From positions 12,854 through 76,853 of the forward strand of contig CAJUEW010000017.1 in NCBI GenBank assembly GCA_910585465.1: DNA of 64,000 nt, given 5' to 3'. Under the pieces are notes generated by a model. That model made no database searches, had not been told where the DNA came from, and saw only the letters and a program-made list of their open reading frames with translations. This stretch comes from an uncultured Lachnospiraceae bacterium (GTDB lineage: Bacteria > Bacillota > Clostridia > Lachnospirales > Lachnospiraceae). This document shows, piece after piece, positions 25,973 through 33,982 of this stretch; within the stretch, counting starts at the first letter, position 1; the number at the start of each line of letters is the position of its first letter. The position numbers and the translations under genes were made by a program.

Positions 25973-26743
25973 TTAGCCGAGATTCACACAAATTCCAAAT
26001 TCCTGCAGAAGTCCTTTTTCCAGCTCCTTTTTATCCCGATACACTGTCTGAAATACCTTTTTGCCCTCCCGGACAGTCAGCTCCATATTTGTTAATGCTT
26101 TACTTCCCGAAGGCATACAAAGATTCACAATCCTCTTCTGTGTAAAAATAACCCTTTCATTTCTGGCGCAGTAAAAATTCAACACCTGGAAGTCTGTCTC
26201 CTCCACCGATGCGTCCCGAAAGCACAGCACCTGCTTCCACTCTTTTCCGTGAAGCCGTTGGATGATAAAATCACCATTCGCGGCTCTTTCCACCCGGAAC
26301 CGCTCTCCCGCCACAGTCTGCTCTCCTTCTTCCAGCCAAAGCAGCCCTTTCGGCCCCGGGCCTCCATATCCCACATCACAGAAGCCTTTTCTTCCTGCAA
26401 TGTCCGTTACAAGCCCCATATGAGAGATCGGAGGAATATAGTCCCGGTTCCACAGTACCCGAGCCGCGACCGGATATACAAAAAGGCCCATAGATTCCAG
26501 CAGCCGCTTAAACAGAATATTTAATTCAAAACAATAGCCGCCCCTTCTCTTTTGAACAATCTTTTCAAAAAGAATGTCCTCATCCAGTTCAGGTACTTTA
26601 CCAAAATCAATTACATCCAGATTTTCAAAGGGAATCTGCTCCAGATGAGATCGAATCAGCCGATCCAGGGTCTCTCCGTCCATCCGCGTAGGAATCTGGC
26701 ACTTAATCCTTTCCATGTATGCCAATCTGTCTTCTTCTCTCAT
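25973..26743 (-). CDS. Arylamine N-acetyltransferase
   Basis: The protein has 256 residues from the ATG ending at 26743 (AGAAGGAAG site; an upstream in-frame Met would lie inside the terminator). The NAT signature is clear: Ile-Pro-Phe-Glu-Asn-Leu-Asp, then Arg-Arg-Gly-Gly-Tyr-Cys-Phe-Glu-Leu-Asn with the nucleophilic Cys, His in Ser-His-Met-Gly-Leu, and Asp in Cys-Asp-Val-Gly-Tyr-Gly-Gly. It acetylates aromatic amines, hydrazines or related molecules with acetyl-CoA, including drugs such as 5-aminosalicylate in gut species. Its place in a methyl-transfer cluster hints at an aromatic amine among the pathway compounds. Confidence 0.93.
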   Translation of the reverse strand: MREEDRLAYMERIKCQIPTRMDGETLDRLIRSHLEQIPFENLDVIDFGKVPELDEDILFEKIVQKRRGGYCFELNILFKRLLESMGLFVYPVAARVLWNRDYIPPISHMGLVTDIAGRKGFCDVGYGGPGPKGLLWLEEGEQTVAGERFRVERAANGDFIIQRLHGKEWKQVLCFRDASVEETDFQVLNFYCARNERVIFTQKRIVNLCMPSGSKALTNMELTVREGKKVFQTVYRDKKELEKGLLQEFGICVNLG

Positions 26744-26766
26744 AATGCTTCCTTCTACCATGTAAG

Positions 26767-26800
26767 AAAAAACCCCGGAAAGGCCACCGCCTTTCCGGGG
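26767..26800 (-). terminator. Strong terminator between the UroD-like and NAT genes
   Basis: A perfect 12-base GC-rich stem (26773-26784 with 26789-26800) followed on the minus strand by six T residues lies inside the run of same-strand genes, 13 bases past the UroD-like stop and 23 bases before the NAT start. Confidence 0.88.
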
Positions 26801-26813
26801 CACCAAATATCAG

Positions 26814-27824
26814 TTAAATCCCGTATACCTCTTTATTATATTTTTCAATCTCGTCATCGATAATCGGGTCCACATGCGGGAACAGACAGCCCGGTGCTCC
26901 GTAGGTGATGCATGGGATAAAATGCCCGCCGGGTCCGTACTCCTTGCAGGCACGCCTTACCTCTTTACGGATCTCTTCCTCTGTGGAATCTTCACGATCC
27001 ACGATGGAAGCATCAATCCCTCCCATCAGAGTCATTCTTCCGTTTAACTGCTTCTGAAGCTTCGGAATATCATTCTCCGGGATCACACCCTGCCAGATAT
27101 CAATTCCCAGATCTACCATATCCTCTACAATCTGCTCCATGAAGGAATCTGCATGGTGCATGATGATGATTCCCTTGTCCTTCATATATTTATAGGTTTT
27201 CTCATACTGTGGTTTAATAAACTCACGCCAGGTTTCCGGTCTTACAAACAGAGAATTTTTGGAACCCCAGTCATCATGGGAGAGCATTACATCCGGTTTC
27301 ATATAATCCACAATCAGCTTCATATACTGATAACGATATTCTCCTATCGCATTGCACAGATCCATCATATCTTCCGGCTCCAGCAGGAAATTCATCAGCA
27401 TATCCTCAAATCCCATCAGAAAATGAAGTCTTTCAAATACACCTGTGGGCATAAATGCCATCACAAGCTGATCCTTGGCCCGAAGCTCCTCTGCCTGTTT
27501 GATAAATGGCTCCCACTGTTCCGGCTGTGAACAATTTGCCTCTAAATCCGGCATCACAAGCTGATCCTTCCATTCGGTAATATCTTTAATTACCTTATTC
27601 CGCTCCGTAACGTGGGGCATGGCGGCAACCTGTCCCTCCGGCCACAAAATAGTCGTTCCAAAACGGTCAGTCAGCGGTTCCATACCCGCGTACCGTTTTC
27701 CTCTGATATACATAGACGCAGGGTTGGGCGGGAAAAACACATTTCCCTCATACTGTTTCACAAGCCTGTCCGGCTTTCCGTCCGGCTTTAAAGTTTCCAA
27801 AAAATTCTCCTTAGCTGTTAACAT
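26814..27824 (-). CDS. Uroporphyrinogen decarboxylase-fold methyltransferase (candidate methyltransferase I)
   Basis: The protein has 336 residues from the ATG ending at 27824; a TTG upstream is in frame but overlaps the GGAGG site. It belongs to the UroD/MtaA/CmuA fold, which includes corrinoid methyltransferases. Haem synthesis is unlikely because no other haem gene is near, while a corrinoid protein, pterin methyltransferase and RACo are. The usual His-x-Cys zinc motif reads His-His-Ala-Asp-Ser (about 228-232), with a later Cys in Ile-Pro-Cys-Ile, so the metal site may be His/Asp/Cys. It would demethylate the imported substrate and pass the methyl to the corrinoid protein. Confidence 0.85.
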   Translation of the reverse strand: MLTAKENFLETLKPDGKPDRLVKQYEGNVFFPPNPASMYIRGKRYAGMEPLTDRFGTTILWPEGQVAAMPHVTERNKVIKDITEWKDQLVMPDLEANCSQPEQWEPFIKQAEELRAKDQLVMAFMPTGVFERLHFLMGFEDMLMNFLLEPEDMMDLCNAIGEYRYQYMKLIVDYMKPDVMLSHDDWGSKNSLFVRPETWREFIKPQYEKTYKYMKDKGIIIMHHADSFMEQIVEDMVDLGIDIWQGVIPENDIPKLQKQLNGRMTLMGGIDASIVDREDSTEEEIRKEVRRACKEYGPGGHFIPCITYGAPGCLFPHVDPIIDDEIEKYNKEVYGI

Positions 27825-27854
27825 GTTTTTTACCTCCAATATGCTTATTCTGTA

Positions 27855-29246
27855 TTAACGTCTGGCATCAATTTCTGCCTGATACTGTACTACCTTATCT
27901 TTGGTGATCTTAAAGCCAACCAACAGCAGCACCATTCCCGCCAGACACAGGATAGCAGGAACCAAAGCAAAGGCAATGGTCATTCCCTGGCGGGCACTTC
28001 CCTCCAGAACCACGCCTGACTGCCAGCCTACCGCCACCAGACATGCGCTGAGAATAACACCTCTCATAAACACACCCACCTTCAGCGGAAGATTCTGCAG
28101 ACCCATAATCCAGCCCGATGCATCCCTTCCTGTCTTCCATGTAGCATATACAACCGTATCTGCGTACAGAGCCGGTGATGCGGCAAATGCCATTCCATAA
28201 AATACATGGGCAAGCGTCATAAGCCCGATGACAACCGTAGGATTGGTATACATAATATAAATCAGAAACATGGAAGCTGCCATCCCTGCATAAGATACAA
28301 TCATTGTCGTGCGGGAAGAAAGCTTCTTAGCAATATAGCGCATGGAAAATGCTCCCAGAATCGCTCCCAATGAAACACTGAGCGTATAGCCCTTCATAAG
28401 ACCCGGATTTCCTGCCGCGTCGCGGAAATAATAAATTGCCGATGCAGCCGTTACAAACTTTACACACCATTTTGCCAGGTCTGCAAGCATCAGCACCATA
28501 AGAGGAGGGTTCTTAAACAGAGAAGCAAACATCTCCGAAATTGTTACCTTTGTTTTATCATTACCCTTGGATGCCTGTTCTTCTGTCTCAACCTCTTCAT
28601 ATCCCTCTGTCATTTTAAAATGAGCAAAATAAGTCACCACCATTAAAATTCCAAGACAAAAGGCTGCTGCTGCAAATTTGTTTTTCTCGCCCACAAACCC
28701 GGCCAGAAGTGTTGCAAACGGCAGGCCCAGATAAGAAAACAAAAGTCCGCCAATATTATTCCAGGTTGCACGTGAAGAAGCCAGCGTCGCTTTATCCTCC
28801 GGCGTTTTTCCTACTACGCTGACCAGCGTCGCATTTGCCACATATCCAAAGTTCCATACTACATGGGATAAAATGGCCGCTGCAATAATAACAACTGCAG
28901 ACAGCATCTCATTTTCACTGATGCGCAGAAACATAAACGCATACAGAAACGGAACCATCCATGGTACAATCAGAAGCCAGGAACGGTAACGTCCCCATCT
29001 TTTTGCCTTTGTTCCGTTGATAATTCCCCCATACAGCCAGGAAAGGCATGCATCCACTGTAGTAAATACCGAATTGATCATGCCTGCAATTACTGCGCTG
29101 AATCCGGCAAGATCTGTCAGAAATGTCATAAAGTAAAATGTCTCAATATTACTCATCAGGACAAATCCGGCATCCCCCACGCCGAAGAAATATTTCAGCG
29201 CCGGGCTCAGCCCCTTCTTTCCATTTCCGTTGTTTTCGTTGTTCAT
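27855..29246 (-). CDS. MFS transporter of the GPH (glycoside-pentoside-hexuronide) type
   Basis: The 463-residue protein has twelve hydrophobic helices, the GPH start motif (Phe-Gly-Val-Gly-Asp-Ala-Gly) and a central loop with Asp-Lys-Ala-Thr-Leu-Ala-Ser-Ser-Arg-Ala. Most characterised members are sodium or proton symporters for sugars, but relatives accompany UroD-like methyltransferase genes and may carry methylated aromatics. It is the first gene after the divergent promoter, followed by the UroD-like gene 30 bases later, making it the most likely substrate importer of the cluster. Confidence 0.9.
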   Translation of the reverse strand: MNNENNGNGKKGLSPALKYFFGVGDAGFVLMSNIETFYFMTFLTDLAGFSAVIAGMINSVFTTVDACLSWLYGGIINGTKAKRWGRYRSWLLIVPWMVPFLYAFMFLRISENEMLSAVVIIAAAILSHVVWNFGYVANATLVSVVGKTPEDKATLASSRATWNNIGGLLFSYLGLPFATLLAGFVGEKNKFAAAAFCLGILMVVTYFAHFKMTEGYEEVETEEQASKGNDKTKVTISEMFASLFKNPPLMVLMLADLAKWCVKFVTAASAIYYFRDAAGNPGLMKGYTLSVSLGAILGAFSMRYIAKKLSSRTTMIVSYAGMAASMFLIYIMYTNPTVVIGLMTLAHVFYGMAFAASPALYADTVVYATWKTGRDASGWIMGLQNLPLKVGVFMRGVILSACLVAVGWQSGVVLEGSARQGMTIAFALVPAILCLAGMVLLLVGFKITKDKVVQYQAEIDARR

Positions 29247-29306
29247 ACTACCAAACCCCCTTTTTATATTCCACAGTCCCGTTTAGAAGCTACTGTGTTT
29301 TTTATT

Positions 29307-29335
29307 AGTATATATTTAATAGTTTTTTTCGTAAA
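29307..29335 (-). promoter_or_regulatory. Promoter of the MFS/UroD-like transcript
   Basis: Minus-strand -35 TTTACG (29330-29335), 17-base spacer, -10 TATACT (29307-29312), about 60 bases before the MFS start. Confidence 0.55.
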
Positions 29336-29400
29336 TCCGACATAGGGATTCAATTATTTTCACAATATTCATACCTTTTGTACAATGTTATTCGTCAATA

Positions 29401-29429
29401 TTCACAATCGTTTTAAAAGATGTTATACT
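29401..29429 (+). promoter_or_regulatory. Promoter of the second PucR-like regulator gene
   Basis: Plus-strand -35 TTCACA (29401-29406), 17-base spacer, -10 TATACT (29424-29429). It supports the ATG at 29462 over an upstream in-frame start that would lie inside the promoter. The divergent region also has repeated CAATATTCA-type words near 29350-29405. Confidence 0.6.
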
Positions 29430-29461
29430 TATTAAAAAAGCAGTCTTTGGAGGACCGATCC

Positions 29462-31003
29462 ATGATTCCCTTTAAACTAAATATGCAAATCTTATATGAT
29501 GCATTTTCCGATGTCTACCTGCGGGTTTTTCTTCATATTTCCAAGGATATCCCACGCCTGGAGGCAGTCCGTCTCTACAGAAAAAACAGCGTTTTTGCCC
29601 CCCGCTACGTATATATGCTTAGACCGAAGGAGCTTGGAGAGCTGCCCTTTTCCCTCCAGAATATCAGTTTTATCTGTATTGGAAAAACAGATGTCTGCCA
29701 GATTCCTCCAGGCTGTTCTGTACTTATTGTAGAAGACAGTGAGGACTTCTCCGAGCTGTTCACGCTGGCCCAGAATATTTTTGAAAAATACCAAAGCTGG
29801 AACCAGGAGCTTCATGCCGCTCTGTCCGGCAGCCGCCCGCTGGATGCCATGCTGGAAGCAAGCCTGCCCATATTCAAAAATCCTATTTTTGTCCATGATA
29901 CAAACTTTTATATTTTATCCTGTCCCCACAGAGCTCCCGGAATGCTGATCTGGGATAAAGACTCAAGAACCGGATGGAACATTGTGCCTTTAAGCCTAAT
30001 CCACGATTTTAAAGCAGATACAGAATATCTGAATACACTTACAACTACGGAACCGGCTTTATATTCGGCGGAGCAAAGAGGCTACCCCATTCTGTATATG
30101 AATATCTGGAACCACGGCCGCTACGAGGGACGAGTATGCGTTGATGAGCTGGAGTCTCCCATCCGTCCCGGGCAATATCTGGCCATTCAGCATCTGACGG
30201 AGCTGATTGTATTCTCTTTACAGAATCATGACTTGTTTCAGATTAATATGGGAAATGATATTGAACAGTTTTTTCGGGATTATCTGGACGGAAATATCCG
30301 TGAACCGTCACGCATTATGAAAATGCTGCAGTTTCTGAACTGGAGGCGCAACGATCGGTATCTGTGCCTGCGCCTGGAAACCAGTCAGCAGAATATACAG
30401 GCGCTTTCCTCCGCTGCCACACTGGGGCATATAGAGACTCAGATTCCGGAGGGACATGCTTTTATCTACCAGAACGGTATTACAGTGATTGTGAATCTCT
30501 CCTATTCACATGTGCAGATTTCCGACGTTCTGAGCAGCCTTGCCATTCTTCTAAGAGAAGGACTTCTGAAGATGGGCGCAAGCTCCGAAATTCATGATTT
30601 TATGCAGCTTACGCAGGGCTGCTATCAGGCATGCATAGCTCTGGAGCTGGGACTGGCAAGCGCCAGCACCAGCTGGTGCTATCGTTTTGATGATTATATT
30701 CTGGAGTTTTTTCTAAAGAAAGGAGGAGAAGCTCTGGCTCCGGAGCTTCTCTGCTCCAATAAGATTCTTATATTAAAGGAGTATGATGAGAACAATCATA
30801 CAGACTTATATTACACACTGAAAATATTTCTGGAGCTGGAACGGAATGTTCTCAGGACATCCAAAACACTTTTTATACACAGAAGCACGCTCTTCTACCG
30901 TCTGGAACGCATTCAGAAGATCGCAGATGTAAATCTGGAGGACGCAAAGGAGCGGCTGGTTCTCCGGCTCTCCTTCCATATACTGGAGGGAAGTGAAGGT
31001 TAG
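29462..31003 (+). CDS. PucR/CdaR-like transcriptional regulator (second paralogue)
   Basis: The protein has 513 residues from the ATG at 29462, eight bases after a GGAGG site. It has the C-terminal PucR helix-turn-helix (Arg-Thr-Ser-Lys-Thr-Leu-Phe-Ile-His-Arg-Ser-Thr-Leu-Phe-Tyr-Arg-Leu). Its N-terminal half resembles the regulator at 19457-20992, including Glu-Lys-Tyr-Gln-Ser-Trp-Asn-Gln. It is divergent from the MFS/UroD-like transcript and shares the intergenic operator region, so it is the probable direct regulator of that promoter. Two such paralogues bracket the cluster. Confidence 0.85.
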   Translation: MIPFKLNMQILYDAFSDVYLRVFLHISKDIPRLEAVRLYRKNSVFAPRYVYMLRPKELGELPFSLQNISFICIGKTDVCQIPPGCSVLIVEDSEDFSELFTLAQNIFEKYQSWNQELHAALSGSRPLDAMLEASLPIFKNPIFVHDTNFYILSCPHRAPGMLIWDKDSRTGWNIVPLSLIHDFKADTEYLNTLTTTEPALYSAEQRGYPILYMNIWNHGRYEGRVCVDELESPIRPGQYLAIQHLTELIVFSLQNHDLFQINMGNDIEQFFRDYLDGNIREPSRIMKMLQFLNWRRNDRYLCLRLETSQQNIQALSSAATLGHIETQIPEGHAFIYQNGITVIVNLSYSHVQISDVLSSLAILLREGLLKMGASSEIHDFMQLTQGCYQACIALELGLASASTSWCYRFDDYILEFFLKKGGEALAPELLCSNKILILKEYDENNHTDLYYTLKIFLELERNVLRTSKTLFIHRSTLFYRLERIQKIADVNLEDAKERLVLRLSFHILEGSEG

Positions 31004-31063
31004 ACGGCAATCTATGCCGCTTTCAAATTACCGCTTCAATGCGCCCTTCCAATAAGGCCCCGG

Positions 31064-33214
31064 TTATGCTTTTGCCATTCCCTTCATATTGGTTCTCAGC
31101 CTGCCGTCCGTTTTATAAGGGCGGAATAAGAACCATAAGAATACTGCAACCAGCGCCAGAGCCGCGATAATACCCGGTCCAAAAGCTCCGGTCGTGGCAA
31201 AGGTGCCAAACTGGTAGATACACAGGGACGCGCAATATGCGAGCAGACACTGATAACCGATTGCAAACCAGGTCCATTTTGCACTGTTCATCTCTCTCTT
31301 GATCGCACCGATTGCCGCAAAGCAGGGCGCGCACAGAAGATTAAACACCAGGAAGCTGTATGCTGCTACTGCAGTATAAGTTCCCGCAAGAGTTCCCCAT
31401 ATTTCCTCTCCCTCCTCGGATACTTCTGCAAATCCATACAGAATGCCAAAGGTGCCGACCACATTTTCCTTTGCGACCAGTCCGGTGATTGCCGCAACAG
31501 AAGCCTTCCAGTCTCCCCAGCCAAGAGGGACAAAAATCCATGCAAATAAATTACCGATTCCCGCCAGAATGCTGTATTCCATCTCCACATCCTCCAGCAT
31601 GCGGAACTGTCCGTCAACCCATCCGAAGTAGGTGGTAAACCATATTACAATCGTAGATAAAAGAATAATGGTGCCGGCCTTCTTAATAAAGGACCATCCC
31701 CTCTCCCACATGCTTCTAAGAACATTGGATACCGTCGGCATATGGTAAGCCGGAAGCTCCATGACGAACGGAGCCGGATCTCCGGAGAACATTCTCGTCT
31801 TTTTCAGAATAATGCCCGAGCAGACAATGGCTGCAATTCCTGTAAAGTAAGCGCTTGGCGCCACCCAGGAGGCTCCGTCGAACAGAGCGCCCGCAATCAG
31901 GGCAATAATCGGAAGCTTTGCACCGCAAGGGATAAAAGTTGTAGTCATAATCGTCATGCGGCGGTCTCTCTCATTCTCAATGGTCCTGGACGCCATTACG
32001 CCCGGAACACCGCATCCGGTACCGATCAGCATTGGAATAAAGGATTTCCCGGACAGTCCGAATTTTCGGAAAATACGGTCCATAATAAACGCCACACGGG
32101 CCATATAGCCGCAGGCCTCCAGAAATGCCAGAAAGATAAATAACACCAGCATCTGAGGCACAAATCCAAGAACCGCACCCACACCGGCTATGATGCCGTC
32201 CAGAATCAGTCCCTGAAGCCAGTCCGCACAATTCAGACTTACCAGAACACTCTCAATGGCCGGGGGGATGATCTCTCCGAACAGCACATCATTGGTCCAG
32301 TCTGTTACAAAGGTACCGACCGTGGTTACGGACACATAATAAACAAGCCACATAATTGCCGCAAAAATCGGCAACGCCAGAAAACGGTTGGTTACAAAAC
32401 GGTCAATTTTATCCGAGACCGTCAGTCCGCCCCGTTTTGCTTTCCTGCTGCATGATCCAATCATGGATGCAATGAAGCTGTACCGTTCATTCGTAATAAT
32501 GCTCTCGGAATCATCATCCATAGCCTCTTCCAGCTCCGCGATCACACGGTCTGCATTGGGAACATTTTTCATCTGGTCTCCAATCTTATCATCCCGCTCG
32601 AACAGCTTAATCGCAAAGAAACGCTTCTGTTCCTCCGGTACTTCGCTTCCAATCTGGCTCTCAATGGTATAAAGTGCATCCTCAACCCTTTTGTCAAAGG
32701 TATGTACAATCTCCTGACGAATCCCGGAAGCTGCCGCCTGAACTGCCAGCTCTGCCGCCTCCTGGATTCCGGTTCCCTTCAGGGCGGAAATCTCAACTAC
32801 CTGACAGCCAAGCTCCTTACTCAGCCTGTCGATAAAAATCTGATCTCCGTTCTTTTTCACAATATCCATCATATTGACGGCCATCACAACCGGAATTCCC
32901 AACTCCATAAGCTGTGTGGTCAGATACAGGTTACGCTCCAGATTTGTTCCGTCAACAATATTTAAAATAGCATCCGGGCGTTCCGCAATCAGATAATTTC
33001 TTGCTACCACTTCCTCCAGTGTATACGGAGACAGAGAATAAATACCCGGAAGATCCATAATAATGACATCCGGGTGTCCCTTTAGCTTCCCCTCCTTTTT
33101 CTCAACGGTTACGCCCGGCCAATTTCCCACAAACTGATTGGAGCCGGTCAATGCGTTAAATAATGTTGTTTTGCCGCTGTTAGGATTTCCGGCAAGTGCT
33201 ATTTTCATCGACAT
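31064..33214 (-). CDS. feoB: Ferrous iron transporter FeoB
   Basis: The 716-residue protein has the FeoB layout: a cytosolic N-terminal G domain with Gly-Asn-Pro-Asn-Ser-Gly-Lys-Thr (10-17) and Asp-Leu-Pro-Gly, a helical regulatory region, then two Gate halves (Cys-Gly-Ala-Lys-Leu-Pro; Cys-Ala-Pro-Cys-Phe-Ala-Ala-Ile). It imports Fe2+ under anoxic conditions. It follows two feoA genes. A seven-base hairpin/operator-like repeat precedes its AGGAGGG site. Confidence 0.97.
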   Translation of the reverse strand: MSMKIALAGNPNSGKTTLFNALTGSNQFVGNWPGVTVEKKEGKLKGHPDVIIMDLPGIYSLSPYTLEEVVARNYLIAERPDAILNIVDGTNLERNLYLTTQLMELGIPVVMAVNMMDIVKKNGDQIFIDRLSKELGCQVVEISALKGTGIQEAAELAVQAAASGIRQEIVHTFDKRVEDALYTIESQIGSEVPEEQKRFFAIKLFERDDKIGDQMKNVPNADRVIAELEEAMDDDSESIITNERYSFIASMIGSCSRKAKRGGLTVSDKIDRFVTNRFLALPIFAAIMWLVYYVSVTTVGTFVTDWTNDVLFGEIIPPAIESVLVSLNCADWLQGLILDGIIAGVGAVLGFVPQMLVLFIFLAFLEACGYMARVAFIMDRIFRKFGLSGKSFIPMLIGTGCGVPGVMASRTIENERDRRMTIMTTTFIPCGAKLPIIALIAGALFDGASWVAPSAYFTGIAAIVCSGIILKKTRMFSGDPAPFVMELPAYHMPTVSNVLRSMWERGWSFIKKAGTIILLSTIVIWFTTYFGWVDGQFRMLEDVEMEYSILAGIGNLFAWIFVPLGWGDWKASVAAITGLVAKENVVGTFGILYGFAEVSEEGEEIWGTLAGTYTAVAAYSFLVFNLLCAPCFAAIGAIKREMNSAKWTWFAIGYQCLLAYCASLCIYQFGTFATTGAFGPGIIAALALVAVFLWFLFRPYKTDGRLRTNMKGMAKA

Positions 33215-33227
33215 TTTTCCCTCCTGA

Positions 33228-33247
33228 GGGTTAGTATTTCCTAACCC
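33228..33247. promoter_or_regulatory. DtxR-like palindrome (or leader hairpin) before feoB
   Basis: Arms GGGTTAG (33228-33234) and CTAACCC (33241-33247) flank six bases, giving the TTAG-N6-CTAA core shared with the tandem boxes at 6070-6097. It lies directly upstream of the feoB ribosome site, so in RNA it would also form a hairpin that could influence feoB translation. Confidence 0.5.
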
Positions 33248-33296
33248 ATTGTTTTAAAAACAAGCTGCCCATGCAGCCTTTCTTTTTACGTCTTTT

Positions 33297-33518
33297 CTAT
33301 TGTACTTCAATCATCCGGGCATCTTCTTTTCTAAGAGACAGCTCATATCCGCGAACCATCACCTCCACCGGGTCCCCAAGCGGCGCTACCTTGCGTACAT
33401 AGACCTCTGTTCCTTTCGTGATTCCCATGTCCATAATCCGGCGTTTTACTGCGCCTTCGCCGTGAAGCTTTATAACGGAAACCCTGCTGCCTACTGCGGC
33501 CTCTCTTAAAGTCTGCAT
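33297..33518 (-). CDS. feoA: FeoA-domain protein (second copy)
   Basis: The 73-residue SH3-like FeoA protein has Arg-Ile-Met-Asp-Met-Gly-Ile-Thr-Lys-Gly and Leu-Gly-Asp-Pro-Val-Glu-Val near the centre, the family marks. FeoA is thought to assist FeoB at the membrane. Sits 25 bases after the first feoA and about 80 bases before feoB. Confidence 0.92.
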   Translation of the reverse strand: MQTLREAAVGSRVSVIKLHGEGAVKRRIMDMGITKGTEVYVRKVAPLGDPVEVMVRGYELSLRKEDARMIEVQ

Positions 33519-33543
33519 TCTATTCTCCTTCCCGCCCTGTACA

Positions 33544-33759
33544 TCAGGCTACCATAATCTTGCCGGCCAGACCTCTGTCCAGTGCAATACGGACATCTTT
33601 CACTAAAAGAATCATGCCTGCGGCATTTTCACCAATCACCTGAACCTCGGAACCTGGCGCAAACCCCAGATCCTGAAGATGTCTTACCACTTCATCCTTT
33701 CCCCGAAGCCTTGTAACTGTACGTTTTTCTCCAACACTCATAAGCGTCACCGCCATCAT
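33544..33759 (-). CDS. feoA: FeoA-domain protein (first copy)
   Basis: The protein has 71 residues from the ATG ending at 33759 (AGGAGGG site). Longer in-frame versions would extend into the promoter region with the Fur-like box. FeoA signatures are His-Leu-Gln-Asp-Leu-Gly-Phe-Ala-Pro-Gly-Ser and Arg-Ile-Ala-Leu-Asp-Arg-Gly-Leu-Ala. It heads feoA-feoA-feoB. Confidence 0.9.
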   Translation of the reverse strand: MMAVTLMSVGEKRTVTRLRGKDEVVRHLQDLGFAPGSEVQVIGENAAGMILLVKDVRIALDRGLAGKIMVA

Positions 33760-33801
33760 GCTCCCTCCTTCTGTCAATGAATACATATTCTCTAAATTGA
33801 A

Positions 33802-33814
33802 AATGAATATCATT
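33802..33814. promoter_or_regulatory. Fur-like box at the feo promoter
   Basis: An AATGA-ATA-TCATT palindrome, close to the Fur consensus core, lies just downstream of the feo -10 box, where an iron-loaded repressor would block transcription. Confidence 0.5.
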
Positions 33815-33823
33815 TACGTTTAT

Positions 33824-33852
33824 ATTATATACGCGCCAATGGTTACTGTCAA
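33824..33852 (-). promoter_or_regulatory. Promoter of the feoAAB operon
   Basis: Both hexamers match consensus: -35 TTGACA (33847-33852), 17-base spacer, -10 TATAAT (33824-33829), on the minus strand. Confidence 0.8.
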
Positions 33853-33921
33853 CTAACTTTTTATAATATTTATAAATATTTTTTAAAAGTGTCTACTATA
33901 AACTTGTCAGCTATATACAAT

Positions 33922-33962
33922 AAAAAAAACAGAACTGACCTCATTGGGCCGCCAGTCCTGTT
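33922..33962 (-). terminator. Terminator after ppaC
   Basis: A ten-base stem with one mismatch (33928-33937 with 33953-33962) ends in eight T residues on the minus strand, 20 bases past the ppaC stop. Confidence 0.8.
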
Positions 33963-33982
33963 TTCTACGCTCTTCTTTTTTG

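Noticed and set aside
26814..27824. Haem-pathway uroporphyrinogen decarboxylase
   Set aside because: No other tetrapyrrole gene is near, and the context is corrinoid methyl transfer; the fold is shared by methyltransferases.
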